Assembly (NCBI RefSeq): GCF_963675165.1
Contig: NC_087388.1
Span: forward strand, 124,001 to 188,000
Source of the DNA: Halichondria panicea
Lineage: Eukaryota > Porifera > Demospongiae > Suberitida > Halichondriidae
Direction: 5' to 3'
DNA length: 64,000 bases
Below the pieces are notes generated by a model. It was not told the origin of the DNA and ran no database searches. It saw only the letters and a program-made list of their open reading frames with translations. Both the position numbers and the translations under genes were made by a program. This document shows, in pieces, positions 12,187 to 24,037 of this stretch (its first letter is position 1; the number at the start of each line of letters is the position of its first letter).

Positions 12187-12661
12187 TGTGTGTGTGTGTG
12201 TGTGTGGGTGTGTGTGTGTGGGTGTGTGTGACAAGGGTTGAGGGCGGATATATACAACTATCGTAATACACATAGAATAAATACAGTTATACAAGGGATA
12301 CAGAAATCACAACACAATACAATTCACGTTTATTTTCATGGCCATTTTATTTATTTATCAGCAGACAGGCAGAGTAGCTACCGGTACAACAACCCACCAG
12401 CTCTATTGCAATGCCTTGTGTTACTCCCCCTGCCTGATAGAAGGCTAGAGGTAAAGACAACAGTCCAGCACCTAGAGCAGCATTCACAACGATGAAGACT
12501 GCTCCAAAGGCTGTTCCATTGCTAGAAGACTGCTTAGACACATCCCAGGGGTAGTAGAAGGTTGCTTCCTCTGCTCTCATATCCACTGCTCCAGAGGATC
12601 CATCTTCACCTTGAATGCTGTATTTTCGGTTAGGATAATAAGAGGTGTTTATAGTAGCCAT
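9857..12661 (-). CDS. SLC38-family sodium-coupled neutral amino-acid transporter, 8 exons
   Basis: AAAP-fold transporter, closest by eye to SLC38A7/A8 (SNAT7 is a lysosomal glutamine exporter). Exons: 12661-12398, 12119-11921, 11523-11361, 11300-11207, 11131-11068, 10927-10659, 10287-10082, 10014-9857. Marks are the first-helix motif VVNAALGAGLLSLPLAF, then YLVIVGDQLED, FILPWLFFKK, SWPDVVNAIPFICFGYQ, CHVSSIPIYVG, TSYPILTFCGR and SLTGGLAATFIFVFPG. All junction phases agree except exon 4/exon 5, where two bases are unaccounted for; either a non-canonical donor or a base error lies near 11207. Intron 2 is a minisatellite of repeated donors, and the exon 2 and 3 acceptors are the ends of (CA)n tracts. 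Confidence 0.9.
10325..10347. repeat. Interstitial telomere-like (TTAGGG)3
   Basis: GGGTTAGGGTTAGGGTTAGGG within an SLC38 intron. A one-and-a-half unit relative is at about 6506-6520. The arrays are too short to mark a chromosome end. Confidence 0.8.
10434..10468. repeat. Short tandem repeat, 10-bp unit
   Basis: CATGACATCA repeated about three times in an SLC38 intron. It looks like simple slippage or duplication. Confidence 0.7.
10535..10573. repeat. (AAT)n microsatellite
   Basis: About 13 units of AAT in SLC38 intron 6. No function is evident. Confidence 0.95.
11672..11935. repeat. 28-bp minisatellite of ten copies built from the SLC38 exon 2 donor
   Basis: Ten occurrences of CCTCTAGTTGGTCTCCCACA at exact 28-bp spacing. 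On the gene's strand the unit is GACCAACTAGAGGATA|GTGAGT, that is, the last coding bases of exon 2 (GDQLED) plus its donor. The proximal donor reads GTAAGT; distal ones alternate GTGAGT and GTAAGT. Confidence 0.93.
12121..12231. repeat. (TG)n microsatellite abutting the SLC38 exon 2 acceptor
   Basis: About 110 bp of TG/GGTG. On the gene's strand it is (CA)n running directly into CACAG|GTACTACTG, the start of exon 2 at 12119. Confidence 0.95.
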
Positions 12662-13611
12662 AGCACACACCGAGCATTCCTGTGTGCCGTCTCCGTCATC
12701 ATGATTAATGAGGCTTTGCTTTCATCATAGATATCTATGCTTTCATCTCTGGCATTGTTTAGTTTAGTAGGCGTGGCTCATTTGGCATAATTATCTTCTA
12801 TGTTATGTTAACGATCTTTACCCATCTCAAATGTTCACAGAAAAATAATTATGTGTAGCTGCTAGTCTAGCCACGCCCTCCCATACTTTGTATAAGAGGC
12901 TGGAATTCGAAGACTAAAAAATAGCTAAAAATAATAATAAGTATTCAGACATGAATTAATATGCACACACACAAGAATGCTATTAGTGGTTTTGAATCGA
13001 GAGTAGTAGTCTTGAAACATGAAGTCTCTCTCCTGCATGAGAAAGAAAACATTAATCATAATAATATGAAACAGGAAAAATAATTAATTTTATTCTTACC
13101 AATCGTGTGTTCCACTATCAATTAACTGTCAGCAGTGTCAGAACAAATCCATTATAAGAGATGACCATCAGTTGAGGAGAGCATCACCTGTGGATTAGTG
13201 TGTGCTGTGTGTGACGCTTTCCAAGCCACCCAGGAGGTACGTCACAGAGCTCGTTTCTTTATAGTGTAATCGGTAAGAGAACGGCAGGTATTCAGTTTGC
13301 AAACATGCACAAAGGGGCCAACCACACTAGAACACATGCAACTAGCTACAATAAAAACTGAACACCTGCCGAGACGCTTGCCCCTGCCACTGCTAGCTAG
13401 CTAGTTGTGATTCACGTGAAAAGGCGTGTATTACCACTACCACTAATGCTGTCCTATCACTAATGCTGTCTTAATATTTATTTAAAGTGCTAGCTAGATT
13501 AGTTTGTTTCACGTGAAAAAGCCATGTACGAAACTATATAGCGTTTAATTACTTAAAATTTGTATAGAGTTTATATTAGAGTGGCATCCTTTTTACAGTA
13601 ACAATTTTACG

Positions 13612-13990
13612 AATTATTAATGACACACAAGAGGCCACCAATTTGAAACCACACCCACACACAAGAGGCCACCAATTTGAAACCACACCCACACACAAGA
13701 GGCCACCAATTTGAAACCACACCCACACACAAGAGGCCACCAATTTGAAACCACACACACACAACAAGAGGTCACACTCACACACACACATGTCACACAC
13801 AACAATAATTTGAAAGTCACACAAGAGACCACCAATTTAAACCCACAAGCACGCAACAAGAGGTCACACTCACACACATGTCACACACAACAACAACAAT
13901 TGAAAGATACACACGCACACACAGGAGGCCACCAATTTGAACCCACACACACACAACAAACGTTCACCAATTTAGTTACACGCGCACACA
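13612..13990. repeat. Minisatellite, 32-bp units, degrading rightward
   Basis: At least four near-perfect units of ACACAAGAGGCCACCAATTT + GAAACCACACCC, followed by variants in which the spacer becomes CACACTCACACACATGTCAC and the array decays into (CA)n by 14007. Confidence 0.9.
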
Positions 13991-14374
13991 CACACACACA
14001 CACACAGGCGCTATAACAGGCGCACACACACGTACATATTTATACCATAAACTGCCATTGTAAAAAGTATTTTCGTTAGAGCGGAATTATGTTAACTTTA
14101 AATAGAGTTTGTTTAAAGTTTGGGCGCTAAGATTAGAGTGGCGCTTTTAACTTACAACTTACTTCCAGAGTCAGTAGAGCCACAGCCACAATCTGTAATC
14201 TGCATAAATTAGATGGATTAACAATTACAAAATGTCACACAATACAACAACCACTCCTCCAGACACAGCAGCAAGCAGGAACAAGCAGGAACAATGTTGT
14301 TCTGTAAAAAAAAAATGACATGATTAAAACACTTTAGGCTAGGGAGAAATGACAAGACAAGTTGGTACATGTGC

Positions 14375-14480
14375 AAGAAACAGTGTGTGGCAAAAAACCA
14401 CACAACAAGTGTGGTAAAAAACCACACAACAAGTGTGGCAAAAAAACCACACAGTAAGTGTAGCAAAAAACCACACTACA
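14375..14480. repeat. Tandem hairpin-forming repeat, about 24-bp units
   Basis: Units of AAAAACCACACAACAAGTGTGGT. Each holds the inverted repeat CCACAC-AACAA-GTGTGG, and neighbouring units pair the other way (GTGTGG-CAAAAAA-CCACAC). Four copies are recognisable. Confidence 0.8.
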
Positions 14481-14887
14481 CCTGAAGAACAAACCAACAG
14501 CACGAAGACAAAACAAACAACCAACAAAAACAAACAAACAACTCGACAAATCGACCGTTACCGAAAACCCTATACGCGCAAACGCAAGTAAACCAGCTTA
14601 CAAATAGACATGAACAATACAATAAACTAAACACCAATCACTTAACTTTATTAGATGTCACCAGCTGGAGAGCCCACCATCGGAGTCTAGTCAGCCCCTG
14701 CAGGAGGAGTACAGTACAAGACAACGTTAGCAACAACTGTGACACATGTAACCAGCAACAAGGGGCAGAACTCTTAGAAGATAACGTAGCTAGCTAAGTA
14801 GCTAGGGACAGCATGCAGGATCAGCACTCACTCTTGAAGGTCGGTTGAAGAATGAGGATCAACTGTGAATGTTCGAACAAGACATAT

Positions 14888-14940
14888 TAGGCGCATGCGC
14901 ACATTTTGGCGGTAATATTTTACTGCACATGCGCAGAAGA
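14888..14940. promoter_or_regulatory. Candidate DOK promoter with two NRF1-like sites
   Basis: AGGCGCATGCGCACATT at about 14890 and TGCACATGCGCAGAAG at about 14925 match the NRF1 consensus YGCGCAYGCGCR, the first perfectly and the second partially. They lie about 320-370 nt upstream of the DOK start at 15261. Function is inferred from the motif only. Confidence 0.45.
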
Positions 14941-15260
14941 TGTTGTTAACATAATTATGGTAAGGGGTCGATTTACACACAGTTCAATTTGTTTTTGATG
15001 ATCTTTACCACAAGGTACATTTTGTTGGTAATGGGCGTCGACGCCCTAAGGTTCTTGTCGTGGGTGGAAATTTGCTTCCTGTTTTTGGATGACCACAAAT
15101 TAAATCCTCTTGCATTGCTTTGTATGAAAAGCAAGCCTTCATTTGGCTAGTTTAGTGTAAGATATTGTAGAATATATAACTTAAGGTAGATACTGGTAGT
15201 TACAACTTTTGGTAGATCTAGTTACAAATTTTCAGATCACTGCAATCTAGAGAAGGAAAG

Positions 15261-18200
15261 ATGAGCTGTTCAAATATCATCAAGAGAGGCTACTTATTTG
15301 ACAAGAAGATTGGAATCATCCCAGTTGCAGTGGTGAGTGTCCATCATGTGCTATGCAGTTCCTATCCTTGCACAGCTAGCACAATGCACATCTTGGCAAG
15401 TGTGCAGCCCCCCATGATACTGCACTAGTTTATATCTAGTAGATGCTATAGAAAGCTGCATAATCATTATACACTGCAGTGGACTACATGTACAATAGCA
15501 GATCACTATAGCAGATCACTAATATAGCCAGCCTCTCCATGTACCCAGCTTTGCATGCTAATACTATCCTATAGTCACTGACCTTTGTGGCTGACTACTA
15601 TCATCACCTATCATCACTGGTGGTTATGGTTACCCCAGGTACACAGGTGCCCTAGGATTGATACACGTACATATGTTAAAATCAGCGGCTGAATAATTAT
15701 ATAGTTTGTTTGTGTATATTAGCAGCGTATGTGTTTAATTATTGTTTGCTGCGTTTACATAGTTGTATGAATTAGCATGGGTGCCTGAAAGAGCTTATAA
15801 ACTCGTGAATATCATTTAATGAAACAATGCTAAAGAGCTAATGAATATCAGCCCGTTAACAGCATGCAAGCAGCTGGCTTTGCTAGCTACGGGTGACTCC
15901 CTACTTAACTTAACCTCATTATAACTTATTCGATCCTAATAAGGTAGCTTAGATTAGTCTGCAGGTAGAGCTGTGTAAGGAAGTTGTTCCTCTAATATTA
16001 GCAAACACTCTCTCCTGTCACTTGGTGATAGTCAATATTAGATAAATGTTTCCGCACCGAATTTACATACGACCTTAAAAGATATTCCTCCCATGTATTA
16101 TGTAGTGCAACAATAGATTCTTTTTCCCATAGTTATCTACAAACACTTCATGTTTTTCCCTTGTGTGACTATTGAAGGATATGACTATATCAAATTACGA
16201 GGAATTGTGTTTAATTAGTTTCCTTTCTTTGTGTGTGTGTGTGGGACTGTCTTTCCCTTTGTATCAGTTATCGTGTAGTGATGAAAATTCATCTCATTGT
16301 TTTCCATATGGTATAGCTGTGTCTGGTTAAGTCACCGCTGGACATGGTGGTTGACCCACAGATACTGTCAACATGACCAGCATGGAAACCATGATAATCC
16401 CTAGCCATTTGGGTTCCCACATTTTGTTGTCAGAGGCTTTACAAATAATAATATTGCACTGTTCAGTTACTCGAAATGTTTGTGCTCCAGCAATCTTCAA
16501 TTGGAACTATAATACTAATTTACTAATAACTGTATCTTTCATCATCTTCCACTCAGGAGCGTAAGAGATGGTATATACTGAGGCAGGACCTCACACAAGG
16601 TTTCTGTGTGCTCGAGTATTATAAAGATGAGAAGACTGCCACCAAAGGAGAAGCTCCAAAAGGATTTATCAATGTTTACGATGTTGTTGCTGTTCAACGT
16701 GTCCCCGAGAAGAAACAAATGCTTGAGATCCTCTGCCCTGGAGTGGCCTATCGATTGACTGCTAATTCCGACCTTGAAGCTACAGAATGGACCCAAGCTC
16801 TGAGCAGACTAATACTCTATAGAAAAGACAATATCAAACCACCTCATTCTCTATCCATGAGGAGAATACCCAGTTCTCCCACTCACATGGAAACTATTCC
16901 TGAACGCCACCGAACACTATCTGACTCTAGCATGCAGACACACAACTCTCCTTCCTTGCACATGCACCCCAAGTCCCTCACTATCCCCACACCCTCACAC
17001 CGTCACAGCCACAACGACCACCACACTCTCCACTTCTCACACTCTCCTCACACTCCACACAGTCTGCCCACGCCCCCGGAGATGGCGGCCTCCCCACCGA
17101 TCATCTTCCAATACCATCCCCCGGGAATACAGAGGCAAAGAAGTAGCGAGTTCCCGGTGACCCTCCCCTCCCCCTCCACCAGCAGTGACTCCTCCTCCAT
17201 GGCCAGTGGCTCCAACACTAGCTTTGATAACCAGGCTGCCTTTGAGATGGACAGAAATGATACAAGTAAGTGAGAAATTCATTGGGTTTTTACTATCTTA
17301 ACTGCATGTACAGGTTTGCTATAATCGTGTAAATTGTCTTTGCAGTTTATATTCTATTGTTTTCAGGTCTGGCCAGTTGTAACTTTGTTTTCTTTCCACG
17401 ACACATGATAGCTTTGTCCAGACATACACGCACACCTGAGGCTGTGTATTGTATCCAGTCAGTCTATACATTATTACAGTGTCTTTATTCATTGTTTTCC
17501 CCGCACGTGCAGGGTCAAGGTTCAGAGTTCATGCTAAAGAAGCGGACAACCTCTGCGTGAGTGGTCCTGCTGATCTGGTGGTGTCAGAGGAAGGCATTTC
17601 CATTCACTCAGTGCAGACTGGTGAGTACTACTGGGCGCTGTAGTAGGTTGGTACTGTAGTAGGTTACTAGCCCATTGTTGAACAATGATCGTATCTACTT
17701 TGTATCTACTGTGTGTTCATTTCTTTCATTGCCTTGCTAGCATATTGATTGTGTATGTGTGGACAGCTTAAACTAACTAGGGGATCATTCTAACGGGCAT
17801 TGTATTGCAACTGTTGATAATGTAATGGCTACATAGAATCCACACCAGTGACAGCTAGATCTGGCCTGTGCCTTCCTGCAGGCATATTGTTACGCCTGCA
17901 ATTTTTCTGTGGTTTCTAAATTATTACCTCAAACTTAGTTATACAATCCTCTAGCATATGCCCACGGATTCCAGTCTAACCCAACTTACTTTGAAGGGGG
18001 CAAGTATATCCCATCATCTAACCAACTATTGCCCTGAGGGCAGCCAGTGCTTGTTCAGTAAGAGGGGGGGGGGGGGGGGGGTGACTGTGACTAATAGAAG
18101 GCTGATCAAATTTGGCTGGATGGTTGGAATGGTTTCTTGCTACTTGTGTACTTGCTTTGTTCGTCTCTACTCCCACTAAAAGTAATCACACTAAAAGTAT

Positions 18201-21200
18201 TAAAATGCCCCACACTAAATGAACCACAGTTTGCTGTTCCTATAGCTAATGTATTTGCTCTAGGTAAGCTTTGAAAATTGGCTTGCTAGTCGCTACAAAG
18301 TGAAGGCCATGTAATTATAATAACATTACTATACTAGCGCTGTTGAAAAGTGAAGGCCATGTAATTATAATAACATTACTATACTAGCGCCGTTGAAACC
18401 GTTGTAGAGGGGACTACAGATGAATGCATTGTAGCAAGGCTATCACTTGTTATCTGCTGTATGATAAGATTCTTATCCTAGGGTCTGTGTTTACTAACAA
18501 CACTGCCTCATTGTATCAGGTCTCAAGTTTTGAGGGAGTAGAATGCTCTTAGACTCATTAGCTAATCAGATTGTGTGTGTGCATGGAACAGGTAATGAGC
18601 TGATGCACAATTAGCTAATGAAATTCTATGCTTTGTTTATATTGCTGCTTTTTAGAGCTATTTTCCATGCTATAATATGATAATGGCAGACAGTTGTCTA
18701 GCCTCCACTCAATGGCAGGGTGCTAATGTCCTAATGTCTTAGTGTGCCTATAAGAAGTGTACCCTCTGTACTAGCCCCTGGTTGCTGTAGGGCTGAGTGT
18801 GGTGAAGCATCACTATGGTTTGTGTGCATTCTTGTGACCACGTTAATAAGTTAAGTAGTCAAGGGCTACTGTTTAGCTAAGTTGGCCAAATGCAGGCATT
18901 GTCTTCAAACAATTTTCCCATCTCTCTGTGTCTGTGTGTCTGTGTGTGTAATTTCCATCTTTTAACTTGTGCATGTCCCACCCAATGTGTGTATGTTGTC
19001 AATGCCAACTGTGCATTAGGGGGAGGGCTGTAGGTACACTGCTCTGTGGAGAGATAGCCAGCTGTTGTTCCCATGGTGATTATCAGTACACAATGAAAGA
19101 GCTCTTTGCACTGGAGTACCATTATTCAGCTAGAGAAACAAAAACATATGTGATGGTAATAATTACAGAGGGTGGTTATGACTACGTATACATTTGCTGG
19201 AGAATGAGCTATGGAAGTTAATGAGGGTCAGTTAATGATAGTCAAATCCTTATTTCTATTGACATCTTATTCCTATTGACCTATCTATAGTCGAGTTCTA
19301 AAGTTTAATCATTTGAGTGGGCAGAAGGATGTTGGAGGAAGTATGGTGTGTGTTTGTGTGGTCTCTGGGCAGCATACATGAGTAGCCATCACCTCCAGTG
19401 GCCATTGATGTGGGGAGGATGGTATATTGCCACCAGCAGGATGGGGTTACCTTTCCTAGAGTTTGCTTATCAACAAAGAGCCTTTGTTCCCCTGTGTGTA
19501 GTAACCATGGCCCTAGAGTAACCTCTCCACACTAGGAGGATCTATTATTCAGCATGCATCCGGGTCACCATCATTTAAGGTAGCTGTGTATATATATATA
19601 CGTCAGTGCATGTTAGCAAAGGCCATACAGTTATCTGTCCATCAAAGTCATATTTTCCAAGCTCTAGCTCTTAAATTCATTTTTTCTCTTCATTTATTAA
19701 TTAGCATAATGATTTCTTGTATCATAATCATTGCAGTGTGATTGTCTGTGAATAAAGCTCACAGATACTTAATCACTGTAGCTGGTCCCTATAAGAGATC
19801 TTAATACTGCAAACCTTGCCAGCTGCCAGCTGTCAGTTGCATTCATGACTTACAGTCCTCCCCACATCCGTTCTTTAAGAGTATTCCACGCTCCACTGTA
19901 CGCTATTCATAGTCTACTGTGTGGCTAACACTCTTTGTTTCTAGTTACTTTGAAGTGGCTGGTTCATGTTCTGTGCACCTGTTCCAATGTCAGGTCATTC
20001 TCTGTGTTATCTTGCACTTCTATATTTTGTTGCATGGCCTCTGAAATTTTGTACCTTGTATAAAATTAGATTGGTGAATTAATCAATTTTCCCAGTGGCT
20101 GTAATGGTTACAATAAATTTTAAGCTTTCCAGAATCCTTTCACCACCCCTCACACACCCCACCACACCCACACACACCCTCACACACCACACCCTCACAG
20201 GCCTGGAGCTGGTGTCATGGCCCATCAGCTCCCTCACACCACACACACCCTCACACACCCCCACCACACCCACACACACCCCCACCACACCTCACACACC
20301 CCCACTCACACACACACACCCACACACACCCTCACAGGCCTGGAGCTGGTGTCATGGCCGATTGGTTCCCTCAGACGCTATGGTTGTAACAACGTCTCCT
20401 TCACCATCCTCACTGGCAGGTGGGCAAGTGATACATGCACTGTATACATGCTCTGTACATCATTATAGAAAATTAATTTCCCCATTTACGTACTTCACAG
20501 GATCTTAGCTCCTAAAATTCATTTATCACTTAAGTTGTTAATCATTGATCTAATTATGTGTGTTGGTTTAGATGTCGTGTTTTCTCAACTCTAAATGTGA
20601 TATTTTCCAGAGAGGTAGCATATAGAGTTACACTTCCCCTCTCCCCCTCCTAGCTTCTCGGTGCAGCTGCAAGTGCGGTCATGCATGATGGTTGAAAATG
20701 TATTAATGTCCCAGTATCCATGTGGCTATGTTAGGATAATGTGTGTGTGTGTGGTCTAATTATGGCAGTTTAACACATGACTAACTCTCTAAGGTGGCCT
20801 ATACATTAAGGTGTTGCTCTAGGAAGAACTTATTTGTAGGATGAACTTATTTGTGTGAAGCCTGCCACAAACTGTCCCTTGTAATATGAACGTTATTTGT
20901 TTAGTATACTTCCAATTACAATCCTAACCTAATACCACTAGGCAATTCATTTCCATGGAAGAGCTTCTCATAATTAAATCTCGCTAATAATATTGTGTGC
21001 ATGAACAATTGTGATTGGACGTTCGGAATGAGCTCCAGCTTTCCTATACTATCAGACCTTAATTACCCTAGCTATAAAGGAAAGGTTTCTTTGATGTCCC
21101 CTCTTAAGTGTTTAGCTTCCTCTGAGTTCACTGCCAGAGGATATTGGTTAATGATATTCATTGCCACTTTGTGCTCTAATTTCCTCACAGGTGTTACTGT

Positions 21201-22848
21201 ATATACACACATGCATGACTGGTCAACTATTACATGTTGTTATGTGTTCTGGTTGTGTTCAGGTTCTGTTCCACTGGCGAGGGCCGGTTCCAATTCTACA
21301 CTCCGCACTGTCGCCTCATCAATACCAAGGTTCACAGTATCGCCATGGCAAAGGCGGGCAGCAAAGGACTACCAAGACGAGCTTCTGAGGTGTGTGTGGG
21401 TGTGGAGGGGTGTGGGTGTGGAGGGGGCGGTCTAAAGTCAGTTCCATTCCACTACTGAAGAGATTTGTTAGTCTCTGTTGAAGATCATGATCCCCGGCCT
21501 TAGCAACATGTAACCTGATATGCTTGTGTAGCTCAGCATTCACAGTGTGTTTCTAGTCAACAAAGTATCACTAAGTATCAGTGGGTACACTTACGCATGT
21601 GTATGTATTGAGGCAGGCACATATTGATAGACCTCGTGGCTTTGTTCCTATTGTCAGTGGATAATGTACGACTCTTGTGTGTGCTTATATCCACTCACAT
21701 AATTATTTGTTAATTGGCCTAAATTGCTCTCAGGAATAGCACAGCAGCTGTGGGTAATCAACGCAGCATTAACTAGTTTGTAAGCTGCCTCTTTTAAGAT
21801 CAAAGCATTTTTGTCCCTATAACCAAGTTAACTGTTGATGGCTGTGTGTTGTGTGTGTGTGTTGTTTTCCTTGGTTACCTATAATCAAGTGTGGAGTAAA
21901 GACCTAGTACCAGGCTGTGTTAGGTAGAGCACCCTTTAGACTGACTGACTGCATCACTGTAGCTTCCATGACAGCTGAACAACTAGCTCACTTCTAGGGG
22001 CTATTGTTGGAAGCTATTGTCATGAAATGCTTGATTTTATTTGCGTGGAGTAGCGAACTTTAATTTGTTGTCACTGCTCCATGCACTAATATTATACCTC
22101 TCCACCCATCACACACATCACACACATCACACCCATCACACACATCACACACATCACACACACAGCCTGCACATATTTCAGATATGATGTCACGCTCTCC
22201 ACAACAGTCACACCTTCTCAACCCACACTCGTCACTACCTCCACGGGCACACTCTACCTCCCCGCCCACGTATCCCACACCCTCACACCTTCACAGCATG
22301 GCTCCACCCCATTACACCTTGGGTCAGTCGTACAATCGTATCCAACACGGCACGGTGCCATCACTATCTCAGGAGCAGTATAGCAAGATCTACCAATTCA
22401 ATGGACAAGGTATATAAACTACTAACACTGTTAATAATTATAGCGCAAATAATAATTATTACTTGCATGCGAGTATAACTATATCTCTGCCAACAGCTGT
22501 TAGATACCGCAGTCCTAGCTACGTATACAGTACAGTAGTAGAGTTAAGATCTGTATAATTATTGTTATGTTCAAACCACCATTTCAATCCATCTCCCTGT
22601 GTGCAGGGGCTGATGAGTACAGTAAGCTGCAACACTTCAGCAGTATGATGAGTCTACAGAGCTGCACACAGTCCGCCATGGCCCCGCCCACTCAAGGTAC
22701 CACCCCCTCATACCAACAGCAACACCCCCCTCTCCCCCCTAAGGGGGTCAAGTACACGCAGCTAGAGTTCAACGAGGGGAACTCCCCCACTGAGAGCAAT
22801 GTGGGGGGTGGTGTGGAGAATCATCAAATCCTCCAATCAAATGCCTGA
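15261..22848 (+). CDS. PH + PTB (IRS-type) adaptor protein of the DOK family, 7 exons
   Basis: Docking adaptor downstream of tyrosine kinases. Exons 15261-15332, 16557-17265, 17513-17620, 20338-20419, 21263-21389, 22166-22409 and 22607-22848 join in phase to 527 codons. Exons 1-2 encode a PH domain (IIKRGYLFDKK...ERKRWYILRQ...TEWTQALSRLI), then a His/Pro/Ser-rich linker. Exons 3-5 encode the PTB domain (SRFRVHAKEA, LELVSWPIGSLRRYG, FTILTGRFCSTGEGRFQFYT). Exons 6-7 hold tyrosine motifs YSKIYQFN, DEYSKLQ and VKYTQLEF; the last fits an ITIM-like V-x-Y-x-x-L. The long PH-PTB linker is unusual for DOK, where the two domains are close. The 3' part from intron 4 is duplicated downstream. AATAAA is at 22957. 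Confidence 0.85.
18298..18399. repeat. Perfect tandem duplication, about 52-bp unit, DOK intron 3
   Basis: AAGTGAAGGCCATGTAATTA and the following 28 bases occur twice in a row with a single difference (GCTGTTG versus GCCGTTG). A poly-G run lies just upstream at 18062-18081. Confidence 0.85.
20140..20337. repeat. CA-rich array containing a partial copy of DOK exon 4 and its acceptor
   Basis: At 20192-20233 the array contains CCCTCACAG followed by 33 bp nearly identical to the start of DOK exon 4 (GCCTGGAGCTGGTGTCATGG). The real exon begins 137 bp further on at 20338. The copy has an intact AG acceptor but only the first 11 codons or so. Confidence 0.85.
22105..22165. repeat. (CATCACACA)n tract forming the DOK exon 6 acceptor
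   Basis: CACCCATCACACACATCACA units lead directly to the acceptor CACACAG at 22165. Using this acceptor keeps phase with exon 5; the AG 16 bases further on does not. Confidence 0.75.
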
Positions 22849-23405
22849 TATGTAATTGCCTGGAGCAAAACAATTTGTGTTCGTGTGTAAATTATGTAAA
22901 TTATGTTATTTATCACATTCTGCGCTATTTGAAACACTATAATTATATACTAGAGAAATAAATATCATAAATTGTGTATCATCCGTCTGTCAAATTATCA
23001 TCCATTTTGTTTGTCATTAATTGTGCGTTTATGTGTGTGTACATTGATGTATTACAATAATTACACTGTTCAATGGAGCTTCTTGATCACAGTGAATAAT
23101 TATGTGTTTTGCAGAAAGGGGGGTTGCATGCAGGTAAGGAGGGGTAGAATAAATGATACTATTTGCTAACTAGATCTAGTTTATGCAAAAATCGATCCTT
23201 ACCTTATAGATTTCTATAAACCTGCAAAGAAATAGTAGGCCTGCGCCTACCGTGTCCCTAGACCACTGCATGCACTGTACACTACTTGCTTTAGGTAAGT
23301 CATGCCTATATAATTATATGATGCATATCATTATGTGTCCATTTGTCAACATATTTTGTTTTTCTTCCACACATGTACACATATCTCCAGGTTATAGGCT
23401 AAAGG
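22849..23405. other. Spacer between DOK and SPG7 copy A
   Basis: Contains the DOK 3' UTR with AATAAA at 22957 and the presumed SPG7 promoter. The whole stretch recurs at 39251-39839. I see no exon except a possible 5' UTR acceptor (TCTCCAG) just before the SPG7 start. Confidence 0.6.
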
Positions 23406-24037
23406 ATGTACAAGATAGCCCTGCACACTAGACACACTCTAAGATGGCCGCTCTCCTCGTGTGTACAGGAGCAGTGTAGACGATACCCTCATCAGTCAAT
23501 GTTGACTGGAGCACCCCCCCACACCACACACCTCAGTGTCTCCTCTAGGTCCCTCGCCTTCTCCCCTCTGGTGAGTCCAGTATCGTGTACTTTTAATTTT
23601 AAATTGGCAGCTCAATTCATATAGTATAGCACACACGAATAACACAAATAACATAAACATGATTCTTATTAGTGTCCGATTGTGATAGATAACAGGAAGG
23701 TTATTCTCTAAGCCAAACATTATACATGATACTGTGTTGCTAAACATTTCTACTGAACAGAGTGCATCAGGCACTAGAGTATAAGAAATCAAATGTTCTT
23801 CATAATGTGAGCGAGAGTCCATCTTTCTGTGTGTGTGTGTGTGTTTGTATGAGATGTACTCACATGCATTGAGAGTGGTAGCACTGCAATGGTTTAACTA
23901 TCGAATAACGTAGCCTCCCTCCACTGCAGCATATGATATTATATGGTCATGCATCGTTAGACTTTACATGTTCAGCAGTTCTAATTAATGGTGTATATAT
24001 ATATAACATACCCCAGTTGCTTTAGGAGTCACCAACC

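Larger units (their letters stand above)
12662..15260. other. 2.6-kb intergenic region between SLC38 and DOK
   Basis: No exon with family similarity was found. It contains the SLC38 upstream flank, minisatellites at 13612-13990 and 14375-14480, and the probable DOK promoter around 14880-15250. A poly-A tract is at 14306. Minus-strand frames through 13576-13877 and 14218-14549 are minisatellite translations, not genes. Confidence 0.6.

Noticed and set aside
13576-14016. Repeat-rich frames resembling a hydrophobic protein
   Set aside because: Created by the 32-bp minisatellite; no splice sites or start support and no non-repeat sequence.
23496-23822. Minus-strand 108-codon frame with a TM-like helix in SPG7-A intron 1
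   Set aside because: Overlaps SPG7 exon 1 antisense, and the matching region of copy C (40020-40290) does not keep the frame.
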